Shown here piece after piece: positions 46,097-57,647 of a stretch of DNA of 64,000 bases (its first letter is position 1; each line of letters begins with the position of its first letter). This stretch comes from Archilochus colubris (lineage: Eukaryota; Chordata; Aves; Apodiformes; Trochilidae): assembly GCA_023079485.1 (NCBI GenBank), contig CM041090.1, positions 37,474,874-37,538,873 of the forward strand, read 5' to 3'. The notes below the pieces were generated by a model. That model was not told the origin of the DNA, made no database searches, and saw nothing but the letters and a program-made list of their open reading frames with translations. A program made the position numbers and the translations under genes.

Positions 46097-46903
46097 GACA
46101 TTTAACTCTAATGTTTCCAGATCCTTTCCAGCTCATGGAGAACTGAGGAGGCTCCTTTAGCTTTTGATTCACGTCAAGAACCAACTCAAGAGCCTGATGT
46201 TGAGCTGTCACAGCTCCCCGGAATGACAGATCCTGCACCCAGTGAGCTACACAGAGTGGGACTGGGTTGACCATTGCCATTATGAGTTTGCAGAGTGACC
46301 ACAACATGAGACAAAGCCACTCAAAACGACAGCCTCAAAGGCAACGAAGCCACAGGGACAACCTTGGAAAGATTCTTCATAGAGAGCATCCTTTGGGCTG
46401 TGTGACACCATTGGGCAAATGGGCAACTCTGTCTCCCTCTGCAGCCTGTCTGCCATTTGAACCACTCAGCTGACAGTGGTCTAAGCAGGGAACACTCTGC
46501 TGGGTGCTGTACAGACAGAGACACAAAAGAGAAACAGCCCCACCATGAAGAGGTAGGTGGAGTGGTCAGAATGAGGTTTACTTATATTTGTTTTATATTT
46601 GGGGCAAGGAAAACAGTAGTTAGGTGCCTAATCAGTTGCAGTTGCTTTTACAATCCTGCATCTTTTGGGTGAACTGCCTTTGAAAATTCATCATGGAGGG
46701 GAAAAGCAACCTGTACAACATCAGGTGGCCAACCAGCAGCCAAGTCAATAACAGAGACCTCACCTCCTGGCTTCTGGGCCAGGGCTTTCACGTCAAGGTT
46801 GCCATGCCCTTCACCTCCTTTCCTCATGGGAATAAACCTGCTCAATGAGGCCAGAAGAGACAAAAAATGGGACCCCTTCCCCCATGCCCTCCTTTCCACA
46901 TAC

Positions 46904-47047
46904 AATTCTGGGTCTGAATGGTGGCTCCATCTGACGCTGGTTCAGCAGGTCCCAGTCCAGATCTTTGAAGTAGGGGTGCCGCAGAATCGCGCTCTCGCCG
47001 CCCAGCCCGGGGCTGCCCAGCCGCATGTTGGGGTTCTTCGTCATGAA
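46904..47047 (-). CDS. PRKCH: PRKCH penultimate coding exon (end of the protein kinase domain)
   Basis: An exon of exactly 144 bp (48 codons, phase 0 at both ends) with a CCCTTTTTGTTTTGCAG acceptor and an ATT|GTATGT donor. It reads FMTKNPNMRLGS, GGESAILRHPYFKDLDW and QMEPPFRPRI. This is the last part of the kinase C-lobe: the MTKNPxxRLG segment with the conserved Arg of subdomain XI, the HPYF element, and the PPFRPRI linker that begins the AGC tail. It agrees with PKC eta more closely than with PKC epsilon (eta has ILRHPFF and NHRQIEPPFRPRI in human, from memory). The exon is markedly GC- and CpG-richer than the surrounding introns. It splices to 45294-45440. Confidence 0.95.
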
Positions 47048-50000
47048 CTGCAAAACAAAAAGGGCTGTTTCTTTCCTCCCCTCTGGCAGGGCCACAGGAG
47101 AAGGACCTATTAGCAGCCGCACAAAAGCGTGTCCTCAGCTTTCCTGTTGAACCCAGTTGCTGGCCAGACTTCCCAGTTTCACTGTACTGGAACCGCATGC
47201 AAGGAACTTGAGTCATTCTCTAGAGGAAGAAGTCGGGGTGTATCCTACCTTGGTTCCTTTTCTATTGGTCAAAGCTTTGGTTACCACAGTAAGAAAAGAA
47301 AGCTGAATTGCACCGTAACATCACAAACATTGCACAGTGGGTTTGGTGATTATTTATTTCCTGATTAGTTCCTCAGGAATACAAGCTCACTCTCAAGCGC
47401 TGCTCACCAGCCAGCCAGGCTTTGGACTGGTGTCAGTCCTGAGCTGTGTCTTTTTCCTAAACCTCAGATGCTGAAATGCAGCCAGAAACCTCTGTTTTCC
47501 TTCCTGCCATCTCAGGAAACAGGAAAATGAGCAAGGCACTGGGTTTTAAAGCCCCCCAGATCCTGAGCAGATGAGAGCAGACAGGTGACTTGTCTCCCCT
47601 CTTGATGGTGAAACTCTAAAAAAAGTTTTCTTTTTGTAACATCCTTACTGTGCTACCAGTGAAAAGAAATCTCAGACCTCTGCCAAAATGCCCTGATTTG
47701 CCTGGCAGCAATGAGAAAAGCCACACATCATGCACATGGTGTGAGAGGGCCTGCCATAGATCTCAACAAGAATGATGAAGTGTGAGTGCTGCAGATATTT
47801 CGTAAGGAGAAAGGAAATACTGGGGGAGGAGGGCAATATTTTCCCCAGGCAGGAAAAGAGCTAGCTGGCTTGTTAATTTAAGATTATAGATCTTAAAATT
47901 TCAGTAAAACCCAATCCTTCCCCTCCCCTCAAGTATTTCTAATTCATTAGAGAAATCAGGTTATGTCTAAACGGAGAAAGTGGCTGCTTTATTTGCCTAT
48001 TGAAACAGCAGCATAAAGCAAGCTCCACTCTGGTGGAGGTGTCCAGACGATTTCCTCGAAGATGAAAGAGCATTATGTTTAGCAAACAGCTGAACCAGCC
48101 AAACCAGACAATCGGTCACTGTTTTGGGAATGACCAAGTCTGCTGCATCTCAGCAATAGAGAAATGAAAAGAAGGGGAGGTAAAGTGAGAGACCAAATTC
48201 ATTCGGACTGTAGGAGCTTTTCAGAAGGCACAAACTCTCTTAGGACAAGCAAAAAAAAAGAAAAAAAGGTCTAGTCATTCCCTACCTAGAGAGAAGATAG
48301 GGAGAAGAAAGACCACCAGATTTATTTTAAAAGTCTCCCCAATGCCCCATCCTGAGGGAGCTTAAGCACCAAAGCAGATGCTTGAGATCTCTGAAGCTGC
48401 AGCTGAGACCTTGCAGGACCTCAGACTCTACTGACATTCACACAAAAAACCCCAGCTTCAGCCTGACCTCCTGAGCCCTTTGAGGATCTGTGCTGCCATG
48501 GGATTCCAAACAGCAGAACTGGTTTCCATCATCCTACCCCAAAGCATAAGTATAAAGTGCTGCACCCTGACTTTAAGAGCAGTCACCAGGAGCAAAGCCC
48601 ACGTGGCTCTGGGCTCTTCCCATGCTCTCTCTGGGTTCTTCAGCCTCCTGTTATGCAGCATTTCCATGGACAGGCCTAAGGACAAGCAAAACTTCTCTGT
48701 CATCCCAAAGTTTTCAACCTGCTTTTCTCCTGTTCTACCAGCAGAACCCAAACACTATTTGTTTCCCAAGAGACTTTGCCCCAAAGTTCACCTTTGGGAC
48801 ACTGATCCCCAAACAGCAGGTTGATTTCCAAACCAGAAAGGGGTCAGGCCAAAAACTCTGAGAGCCTTGGTTCCGACAAGCCTTTTCAAGTCTTTAAACT
48901 AAAGTTCTTTGGTTTGCAAAACAGACCAGAAATATCCTGGCAGCCTCAACTTTTTCTAGAAATTCCCTGCCCAGCTTCTTTGTCCCCACAGATGGATATC
49001 TGCACCTTATCAGCTCTTATTTGCATTGCTGGAACATCTAGAAAGCTTAAACAAGATCAGAGTTCACTGGTGCTGGAAGTGGTAAACAACAAAACAGTTT
49101 AAAAAAACAAGAAAAAGAGGAAAGAAGGAGAGCTGGGAATGAGTCCCATGCATCTTGGCTCCCACCACTGCCTCCATTACACCAGGGAGCTTCTGCTAAA
49201 TCTGGAGGGGGGAAAAAAATTCATGAAAGCAACTTAATACCTGAAAAGGGCTCGTAAAATGCTTTGCTTGGGTTCCCATGCATGATCAACCATATAAAAC
49301 CAAAACCTAAACTGGACTGCCCATTTCCAGACCAGTTCAGACCTCTGGGATATAAAAGTGTGTTGACATTCCTATTTGCTTGCTTTACTCCACATGATGA
49401 CAAAATTGCACCAAGCAAAGGCATCCAATGCAACAGAGAGCCAATGTAAATGCATTCCTGGCTGCTTAAAACAGCCAGCCTTTTGTTAGGACAATGAGAA
49501 TTAGGCAAGGTCCATCCCTTGAGGTGGGCTGTTTTGAGTTCTGAAAAAGCAAAACATACCATTCAAAACAACATGATTGTTCAGATTTGACCAGGCAACT
49601 CCAGTTTTGTGCACTAGACCCAAAGATTGAGAAACTTCAGTTGGGTAACGAGGTACCATCTACCCTGTGTTGGGTGCCCAAAGGGTGCAGGAGGAGAGCA
49701 AAGGCTTCAAACTCACCCATTGCTGTGTGTCCCTGTCTGGCTGCTGAGATGGATGCCAGCTGAAATAAAACCCCTCTGAATTAATCCTTGCCTCTGACAG
49801 GAAGGAGCTGTGAGACACCTGATGGAAAGGCACCTTCCCCAGCTGTCAGGTATAAGCTCTGCTGCTGTCTCTCTTATTCTGTGAAGTCAGGGCTTTGAAG
49901 CAGAAGGGTACCAAGGGTTGGAGTGATCCACCAGCACCACAAACCACTCTGGATGGGTTTCTCTAAGCCTGTTTCCCAGATACTGCAACCCCTTAATGCA

Positions 50001-50221
50001 AGCTAGCAGGACCTTGAGAGTGAATATAAATAATGCTCTCTAAAAAGAATATCAGCACAGGGTGAAGAGCTTCCCCCGTTTCATGGCAGTCAAACTCATA
50101 TGAGCAGCTCCAATAAAAGAGTGGGACATCATTTCAAAGGACAGTTGGTCTCTTATCATTAACTTACATCTCTGATAACCACTGTGCTGAGACTTCTCAA
50201 TTCCACCTCTACATGGGAAAC
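47048..50221 (-). other. PRKCH: PRKCH intron upstream of the penultimate exon, part 1
   Basis: Intronic on the gene strand, beginning at the AG acceptor (47049-47048). No further kinase exon was recognised; in particular I did not find the preceding exon, which should carry the DWWAMG-type segment. A poly-A/G tract lies near 48248-48268. Otherwise it looks like unique DNA. Confidence 0.75.
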
Positions 50222-50560
50222 ATCATGAATCATGGAATGGTTTGGGTTGGAAGGGACCTTAAGATCATCAAGATCCAACCCCCCTGAGTGGGCAGGGATA
50301 CCTCCCACTAGACCAGGTTTCACAAGGCTTCATTCAACCTGGCCTTCTACACTTGAGGGAAGGGGCATCAATAGCATCCCTAGGCAACCTATTCCAGTGC
50401 CTTACTACCCTCATGGTGAATAATTTTTTCCTAATATCTAACCTAAATATACCCTCTTTCATATAATGGTTTAAAACCAGTATAGGCCTGTCACTACCCT
50501 CTCCAGAGAAAAGTCCCACCCCAGCATTCCTATAGGCCAATGTTTTCTTTAAACATCATT
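50222..50560 (-). mobile_element. CR1 LINE 3' fragment with remnant of ORF2 C-terminus
   Basis: It begins with CATCATGAATCATGGAATGG and GTTTGGGTTGGAAGGGACC, the reverse complement of the CR1 3' end, and continues through CTAGACCAGG to the end of the ORF2 region. The minus-strand translation contains FRLDIRKKLFTMRVVRHWNRL followed by PRDAIDAPSL, the familiar CR1 ORF2 C-terminal wording (RLDIRKKFF, HWNRLPRE, DAPSL). At about 340 bp it is the longest CR1 piece here. It is 5'-truncated, inactive, and lies inside the PRKCH intron in sense orientation. Confidence 0.93.
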
Positions 50561-51757
50561 ATGCAGGACATGAAGTATGTTCCTGTACTTCAGGCAGCCA
50601 CAGCATCCCAGCAACTCACTCAGCCTGTAGATACACACATGGCTCCATACGCAGGGGTTGTGACAGAAAGTGAGAGACTGGCAGTTGCTGCTCTTCCCTG
50701 ATGTAAAATCCCCTGGAGTATTTTGTAAGGAGCCAGTCTGTCACAGCCTGGTGAAGGTGAGGTGTTTTCTTTGGGAAGCAGCTCTGATCTTTATTTGACA
50801 ACTGGTCTGGAAAGCAGGTGTGCAAACTGTGTCTCCAACAGAGTCAGTACTTATGCTCTGCACTGGAACAGAGTTACCTTCCTTAATCCAAGAGGCATAT
50901 AAAATTAAAGGATGAAATTTTGAAGCCAGCTTCCTCCAAAATGAATGACTAACCCTCTCAAACACTATTTTTATTCACCAGTAATTAATGCACTAACAAA
51001 GTAGTAGATGAAGCTTCAGTTGTCCAGTATGTCAGGAAGAAACAAAAGACTAGAATGACCTCTCAGGCTCAAAAGCCCATTAATCCTTCTCTGTCTCTCT
51101 CTGCCTCAGTTTTCTGATGTTTCTCTTGCTGCAACAGAGCAGCATCTCACAGCCACATTACCATGCCACCTCTACTATCTGATGGCACTTCTAGCAAAGC
51201 AAACCAAGAACTTGGGATTTCTGAGGGACTTAATTACAAGCCCAGCCTTCATCTCTGAAATCAGCACATGGAGCCCATACCCATGTCTCTGACCATGGAA
51301 GATGCACTTCTGAACCCAACAACAGTTGGAGGGGTAAAGCTGAGTGCCCAGAGCACGCAGGCACTGCCCTGAGCACCCCTGCAGGCTGTGTGGGGGAAAA
51401 GGTTTCAGAAGTGCAGCTAATCATCCACCTGATCCTTTCAGCTGCATTCAGAAACTGCTGGAAAATGTCTTATGAAGTGCTGGCTGCTTCTGGTATCCAC
51501 AGGACAGCCAGATTCAGACAGCCCCAAGTGTCCTTCCAAGTACAACTCTCCGATGTTTTTGCAGGTGATGAGAGATGTTTAGCAGAAAGTTTTTCATGGC
51601 AAAATGTCATCTCCTAATGTTTACTGAGTATCTCTAATTTCAGAGGATAAGCCAGGATCCAGAATGAATCTCAAGCTCTGGGATACAGAACCCAGTGAAG
51701 AAACACAGAAAAAAAAATTCAACAGCAACAATAACAAGGCAAATCAGAAATACTCCT

Positions 51758-51779
51758 GAGCAAAAAAAAAAACCCAACA
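51758..51779. repeat. A-rich tract passing into CCCAAC
   Basis: A run of about ten A followed by CCCAACATG. Another member of the A-run-plus-ACC class seen across the window. Confidence 0.6.
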
Positions 51780-53494
51780 TGTAATCACACAAATCTGAGA
51801 TGCCTTCCTGCAAAATCAATAGTGAGACTACCAATCTTAAACTTGAACCAGCCATCCAGCTCTGATCTCATCCAACCATTGCTGAAGAGAGCCCCTTGGG
51901 AGCAACCTCAAACTGGGTGCCTTTGGGCCACACCATTTTGCCAAGCAGCAAACTTGAGCAAGGCTCCCTCTGACCTTAGCTAACCCTCTCAGCAACACTG
52001 CAGCCAAAACCAGCAGCTAGAGTGAGCCAAAAACATGACTTCACAAAATCATTTGAACACATTACTGAAAGAAAATGCAGCAAGCCATGACAAGAAATTA
52101 AAAACTGGAGGTTAGTCCGTGGTGGGGCCATGAAGTTACATGGAAAAAATGCAGACATAGCATTGTCAGCCTTTGGGAAAATATCAGTGTCAGGCCTGAG
52201 AGCTCAGCCCATGAGCAGGTGAGGGAGAGCAGGGGATCCATGCTGGTCCTCCCCTTCACCCACTACATGTCCCAGACCATTCTGGGAAGGGCTCCAGGTC
52301 TCCCAGCTGTACAAGGCTGTACTGGTCTTAACCCATGCTCCTCACAAGTTGCAACTTCTGTCTCAAGAGGCTGAGCTTGCAAATTAGTCTAACGGCCTGG
52401 AAGTCTGCAAAGAGATGTTCACACAAAACAGATGTTTCCAAGCATTCATTTCCTTGAATTTACAAGTTCCCTTTCTCAATACTGTTTTTTTACGTAACTC
52501 ATGTATGTGCCACTTGCATCAGGACAATTAATTTCATGAGTAATGTCACAGTGAGTAGATTACATGAAATTGCCTCATATTCTAGGAAACCACGAGCAAG
52601 CCCAGGCCCCTTCACAGAAGTAATGCACTTCAGGAAGAAGAATACCACTTTCTGCTCAGCCATTCCCTTCACATTTACAACCATCTGGACAAGGAAGTTG
52701 TAATTTCTTGAATTAAAAAAAAATCTTAAGACACACCAGCTCCAGCTCTGGACTCTTGCCCTGAGCAGAGTCCATTTACCGTTTAAGAGAAAGCCCATAA
52801 CCCCATGCAGCTCATCTTTCAAATGCAAGCTCACGGCAGAGATGGAAGCTCTCCCCCACCTTACAGGCAGAGAACAGAGGCCCAGAAAAATTCCTCACTT
52901 TATTTTCCCAGGAACTCCAGGGCAGCTCAAGCCAAATACGATGGCAGACCTTAATGCCACCTCTTCTCCATCACACCATTCATGTATTCAGGGCTGTGCC
53001 AATGCAACAGCCAACCCCAACCCCTTCTGTTAAAGGCAAGAAAGATTTCCTTGTTCGTGATATTAACATTTCCTGCCTCTGTGTCTTTCTCCCTTGTTGC
53101 TGCCCAAGTGCAAAGTAGCAGCAGAAGCACAGGAGATTAATGCACCACAGTCAGGAGACAACCAACATGCTCATCTTCATTAAGATTCATGAGCTAAACT
53201 AACAGGGCAGAAATTAACTCAAAAGGAAATAAGATTTCTCAAAGATCTATTTGATCTCAGACAATAGGGAATCGTTATATAAATAGAGCAATTACTCTAA
53301 TTAAGGCTTCCCTCTGTGAATCTCCCGACTGAATGCTGCAGTTGCTGAAAATTGGCTGCCTATTATGTAAGGCAAACAAACCCAGTCTGGGGTTTCGTTA
53401 ACCTTCAGCCACCCCTAAACAAAGGAGAGGAAAGATGGCTCTATGGCTCTGTGTGTTAATGTCTGTATTATTTTTAATGATTGGAAGCCAGAGC

Positions 53495-53522
53495 TTTATT
53501 TATTTATTTATTTATTTATTTT
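53495..53522. repeat. (TTTA)n microsatellite, about seven units
   Basis: A perfect tetranucleotide run of TTTA. Confidence 0.9.
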
Positions 53523-56500
53523 CAATTAGAAGCTTTTCTTTCGAGCCAATCTTGTCTTTTGCTCTTGTGGGCAAGGCTCCCATCACCCTCCATCACAGTC
53601 CTACTGGGGCCACACTTCCAAGAGTATCTTGCCCCCTCCCAAGCAATAGAAATCCAGGGCTCAGACACACAAGTGGGATACAGGGAGCGAGGGAGTCAGC
53701 ATAGTTTGACCTCACTACATGGTGTCTGCTGGAGCTCCATGCCCTGGGTGGTCAGAAAGTTCTCCCATGGGAAGTCCTGGTACTTACAGCAGCTCAGATG
53801 GTACCTGATGACTTAAACTTGAGCTATTCAGCTGTGGGTGCCTGAGTCCTGCTGACCTTCAGTGAGGATTGTGCTGCTGAGAATAGGATTGGAGTCATCG
53901 TGGCTCTCTCGAGTGCTACCTCTATTTTACACTCAGGGTTTGCTTTGACTGCAGCTGCTGAAGGCCATGTTGCATTTTGGTTTCCTACTCTGCACACAGC
54001 AGAATGGATTGCTAAAAGCCCTGATTCATACCAGTGTAATTCATCGTGGTGCTGAGCCAAAATGTGACCCATGCATACACAGGGTGCTTCCACCTCCATG
54101 TCCTGGCTACAGAAAAAACTGCAAGCAGGTGAAATCCTTCAGTAAGTGCAGTGCCATGACTCACAAGTACAAGACTGCCCTGAGAGCATTTTAAAGAGGG
54201 GGAAGGGAAGGAGGGAGGAAGAGGTGAGAGTGTGAGATGTCAGTTGTTTCCTTTTACAGATAAAAAAGGAATGGGAAGGGAGGTAAAAACTGGTTTTCAG
54301 CCCTCCTCCTAGCAGCCAGAAGACTGTCACACTAAGCATGACAGCAGTCACATGTTCAATGCTCCAGCCACAGGCAAGGAGGACAAAACCTCAGTGCAGT
54401 GGATGTTAAGCAGAAAAATTTGATCTTGCTTTCCCCTAGCACAGAAATGGCTGCTCGATGCTGCCCAGTCAAAGCTCGAGGGAACAAGCAGGATTAACTG
54501 TATTGCAAACAGTGCTGAGCAAGAAAGACTAGAAAATAAACCAAGGTAGACAGAGCAATTCATGGGTGGAATGGACACACCTGGCTCCAAATCCCCTAGC
54601 AGTGTAAACTTTGCTGATTAACGGTAGGAAAGAACGTGGCCAAAAATACAGGAATTAAATGTCTGTATTGCTACCAATCTTCCTTGCTGTGCTGAAGCCT
54701 ACCTGGTTCCCTCCCTCTCCCCACTTACCAAGAAATAATTCATCAACATTAATGCAGAATGAAAAGGGCACAAGTAACAAATGGCCCCTGATGATAGCTA
54801 GTGATTTTTGACATTTCTGCCTTTGGTACTCCAGAAATAAATAACAATAAACAGAAATAAACTTTTGTCATTAGATACATGGAACATGTAACATGGCTTT
54901 GATCAAGATGTCATTTCAGAAATCTGTGTTTTCAGAACAGATGAGTCAGCCTCAGTTCCCACGTGGGTCACCAGCTGCATGGGCTGCTCAGTCAGTATCA
55001 GGCTCAGGCTGCTGTTTTTACATTACCCCAATTAACTATAGGTATGACATGGGGATATGGAGGTCAATTACTGAATCAATACATCAATCAGGATAACACA
55101 AAGGTGGAGGGAGAATGAGCACCACACTTATTAACTGACTGGGGGCATGATCCCATTCTCATTTTAAGCAGTGGTAAAATCTCCCTAGGGCTGTATGGGA
55201 AAACAATTAATCCTTTCCTGATAGTCTTGTCAAGAGGAACTGGGAATCTGTTACACAGCTCTGGGTGGCCTATTTACATAGGGTCAAGTACAAAGGAGAC
55301 TAAAGTGCCTCAGATAAACCTGTAGTGCTAATTAGGAAAAAAAAATCATCACAGGAAAATACTTCAAAGGAACTTTTTTGTTGTCTTTGTTATATTTCAA
55401 TTCTTTTAATGTTTATGTTCCTGAAAAGACACAGCAGGTCAGCAAGGTCAAAGCTGGAAGGACAAGTAAGACCTACAGCCCTGAATGGCTCAGAGATTTG
55501 TCACCCTTGTAAAAGTGCTGAGACCTCCCAGCTAGATGGACTGGGGGCTGCACAGTGAGAGCTGGTCCCATCTTTCAGTGATCACTCCCATCTCCTAGGG
55601 AATCCTTGGCCCTTCCCTAAGATTAGATATTAATGGACTTCACCAAAGCATTTTTGAGGGACTATAATCATACTACCTAACTGTGACAGGGCTGAGAAGG
55701 GAGCCCAGGCCACAAGTCTTAGGCTTGGCCACAGTGATCTCTTCCTCCCAAGACCCTAGGAGTGAGCAGAAAAAGACAGGGGAAAGACAAAGTCTGCACC
55801 ATGAATGCTCCTTCACTTTTTTTTCCTGATGCCTGGCAGGAAAAAGGAGGATGAGTCAAACCTGGCATTACTGGAGACAGGGTTAGGAGTTTGTGTTATG
55901 AAGCAAATCTGATCCTGTGTGCTGGGGACTTAAACAGGAAGCTAACTTCAACCTACTGGAAAGGGCAAGATAAAAGCCCTAATGACTACTTCAAGATGAA
56001 TTTGACCTTGGTAAGCTATATAGATATGGCTTGAGTTTTCTTTCACAGTGAATTACTCAGAAGCATGGGACTATTACTGTGAGGTAGAGGAGGACAACAG
56101 AAAGGGGTGTGATTGATTGACAGAAGATATTAAAATCACTGGGGAAAGCTCTTCTCTGAGAAATAGGCAAAGAGTAAGAGAGAGCATGTTACAGAGAGGG
56201 ATACACATGCTCAGGCAAAAGAGGTAAGAAGGCAATCTGTGATGGAGCACAGCCTTGTTACTTTATCACAGTGTGTGCTTATGGCAAAAATGATCTAGAA
56301 GAGAAATCATTTAAAGCTGTAGAACTCCTTCCCAGTTGGGAAACAACTGGCTCCGGAGTCCTGCTGTTGCTACAGAGGCTCCAGAGCCAACGAGGAAATT
56401 CAAGATGAAAGCATTTCTAAAACACAAAATAAAGAAGAAATTGTTTACACAGATCTGGCATGGAGTTTCACAGAGAGATTCAAATATTGGCCTGACTCTG

Positions 56501-57611
56501 ACAGCCAAAGCTTAATCAAACTGTGCAAGAGGATTTATAGAGCCTACCAACTCTGAAGAGATGCCAAGGAGAATAATTTATTGGCATATTTGAAGGAATT
56601 TTTTAATATCTGCTTTTGTTAGCAGGCTCCTCAACTCTGGGGATAAAGCAGTAAGCTCATCCAGTTCCCTCTTTGATTTCAGTGGGCTACCATTGTGTTA
56701 CTCCTTTTCCTTTTAATCTTTGTCTTTAAAATACTTCTGGCATCTGGTTCATTCAGCAACAAGTTCATTCTGGCTATTCCAGCAACTGCACATGAAACAG
56801 ATTATCTGCCTTTTTGTGTCTGTTTTAAAGAAAGAGCCTGGCCTGGATCTGCAGAAGGCAAGTGCAAAGGAGACACATAAACCTTATGCAGAGTGCCATA
56901 GAGGAAACATAGGTAACCCTGCACCATCAGCATCTGTCTCTCTCTTTTCACACGTTGCAAGTGTTCAGAAAAGGCCTGAGGAGCACAGAAAGGGGGGGCT
57001 GGTTTAGCTCACACAGTGGCCAAACTGACTGCCCAGGACTTAGGGAAAAGGTGAGGCCCAAAGGCAGCAGGAAGCACATAAGCACTGCACCTGGATGAGC
57101 CAAGCAAAGCACAGCCCAGGCAGCCTGAGTCATGTGTTGCTTGCTGCAGCATGCAGGGAGGGTGCAGACACCCACTGGGGTACCTGAGCTGATGAAAGCC
57201 AGTTCTGACCTCCCAGTATCCAGGCATGTTGAACCTGAGCAAATGCAGTGTATAAAGAAGTAAACCTCTCCAAAATTCAAAGGACCTCACCCTCTGTGCT
57301 GACATCAGGGGCAAGCAGCTGTAGCAAGTCGTTCAGCCTGGACCATCCACATCTCTCCTGAACCTACACATCCTTCTTGGCAGTCAGCAACCAGCTCTCT
57401 CCCTTCCACTTCCCTGTCACAGCTTTATATTAAAAAAATTGCCTCTAAGTCTTTCAGCTGTGACAGCCCTGGTCTCTCTCTCCTCATTAATAGCATTTCC
57501 AAGTTGCTTGAAGCAGTGGGGCCAGCTTGGTTCAGCAATGCAGCACTCACCACCCAGAAAGCCTTTCTGAAAATAAGCTGTGGCACATACAACAAGAGTC
57601 CTCATGGAGAG

Positions 57612-57647
57612 TTTGGTAGCATCTTTGGTAGCAGTTGTGGTAGCATC
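57612..57647. repeat. 12-bp tandem repeat, three units
   Basis: TTTGGTAGCATC, TTTGGTAGCAGT and TGTGGTAGCATC follow one another without spacing. Each holds GGTAGCA. Confidence 0.85.

Larger units (their letters stand above)
45441..46903 (-). other. PRKCH: Last intron of PRKCH (1463 bp)
   Basis: Bounded by the GT donor at 46903-46902 and the AG acceptor at 45442-45441. It contains a T/G-rich simple tract at about 45848-45895 and, on the gene strand, a strong unused-looking 3' splice site (AG at 46508-46507) and an AATAAA at 46096-46091, which together could define an alternative terminal exon (see findings). Confidence 0.88.

Noticed and set aside
50334..50540. 68-codon frame resembling a reverse-transcriptase ORF end
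   Set aside because: It is the C-terminal remnant of CR1 ORF2 inside the annotated CR1 fragment, not a host gene.
51085..51122. MIR/L2-like tail (CTGCCTCAGTTTTCTGATG)
   Set aside because: Too short and isolated to separate from chance.
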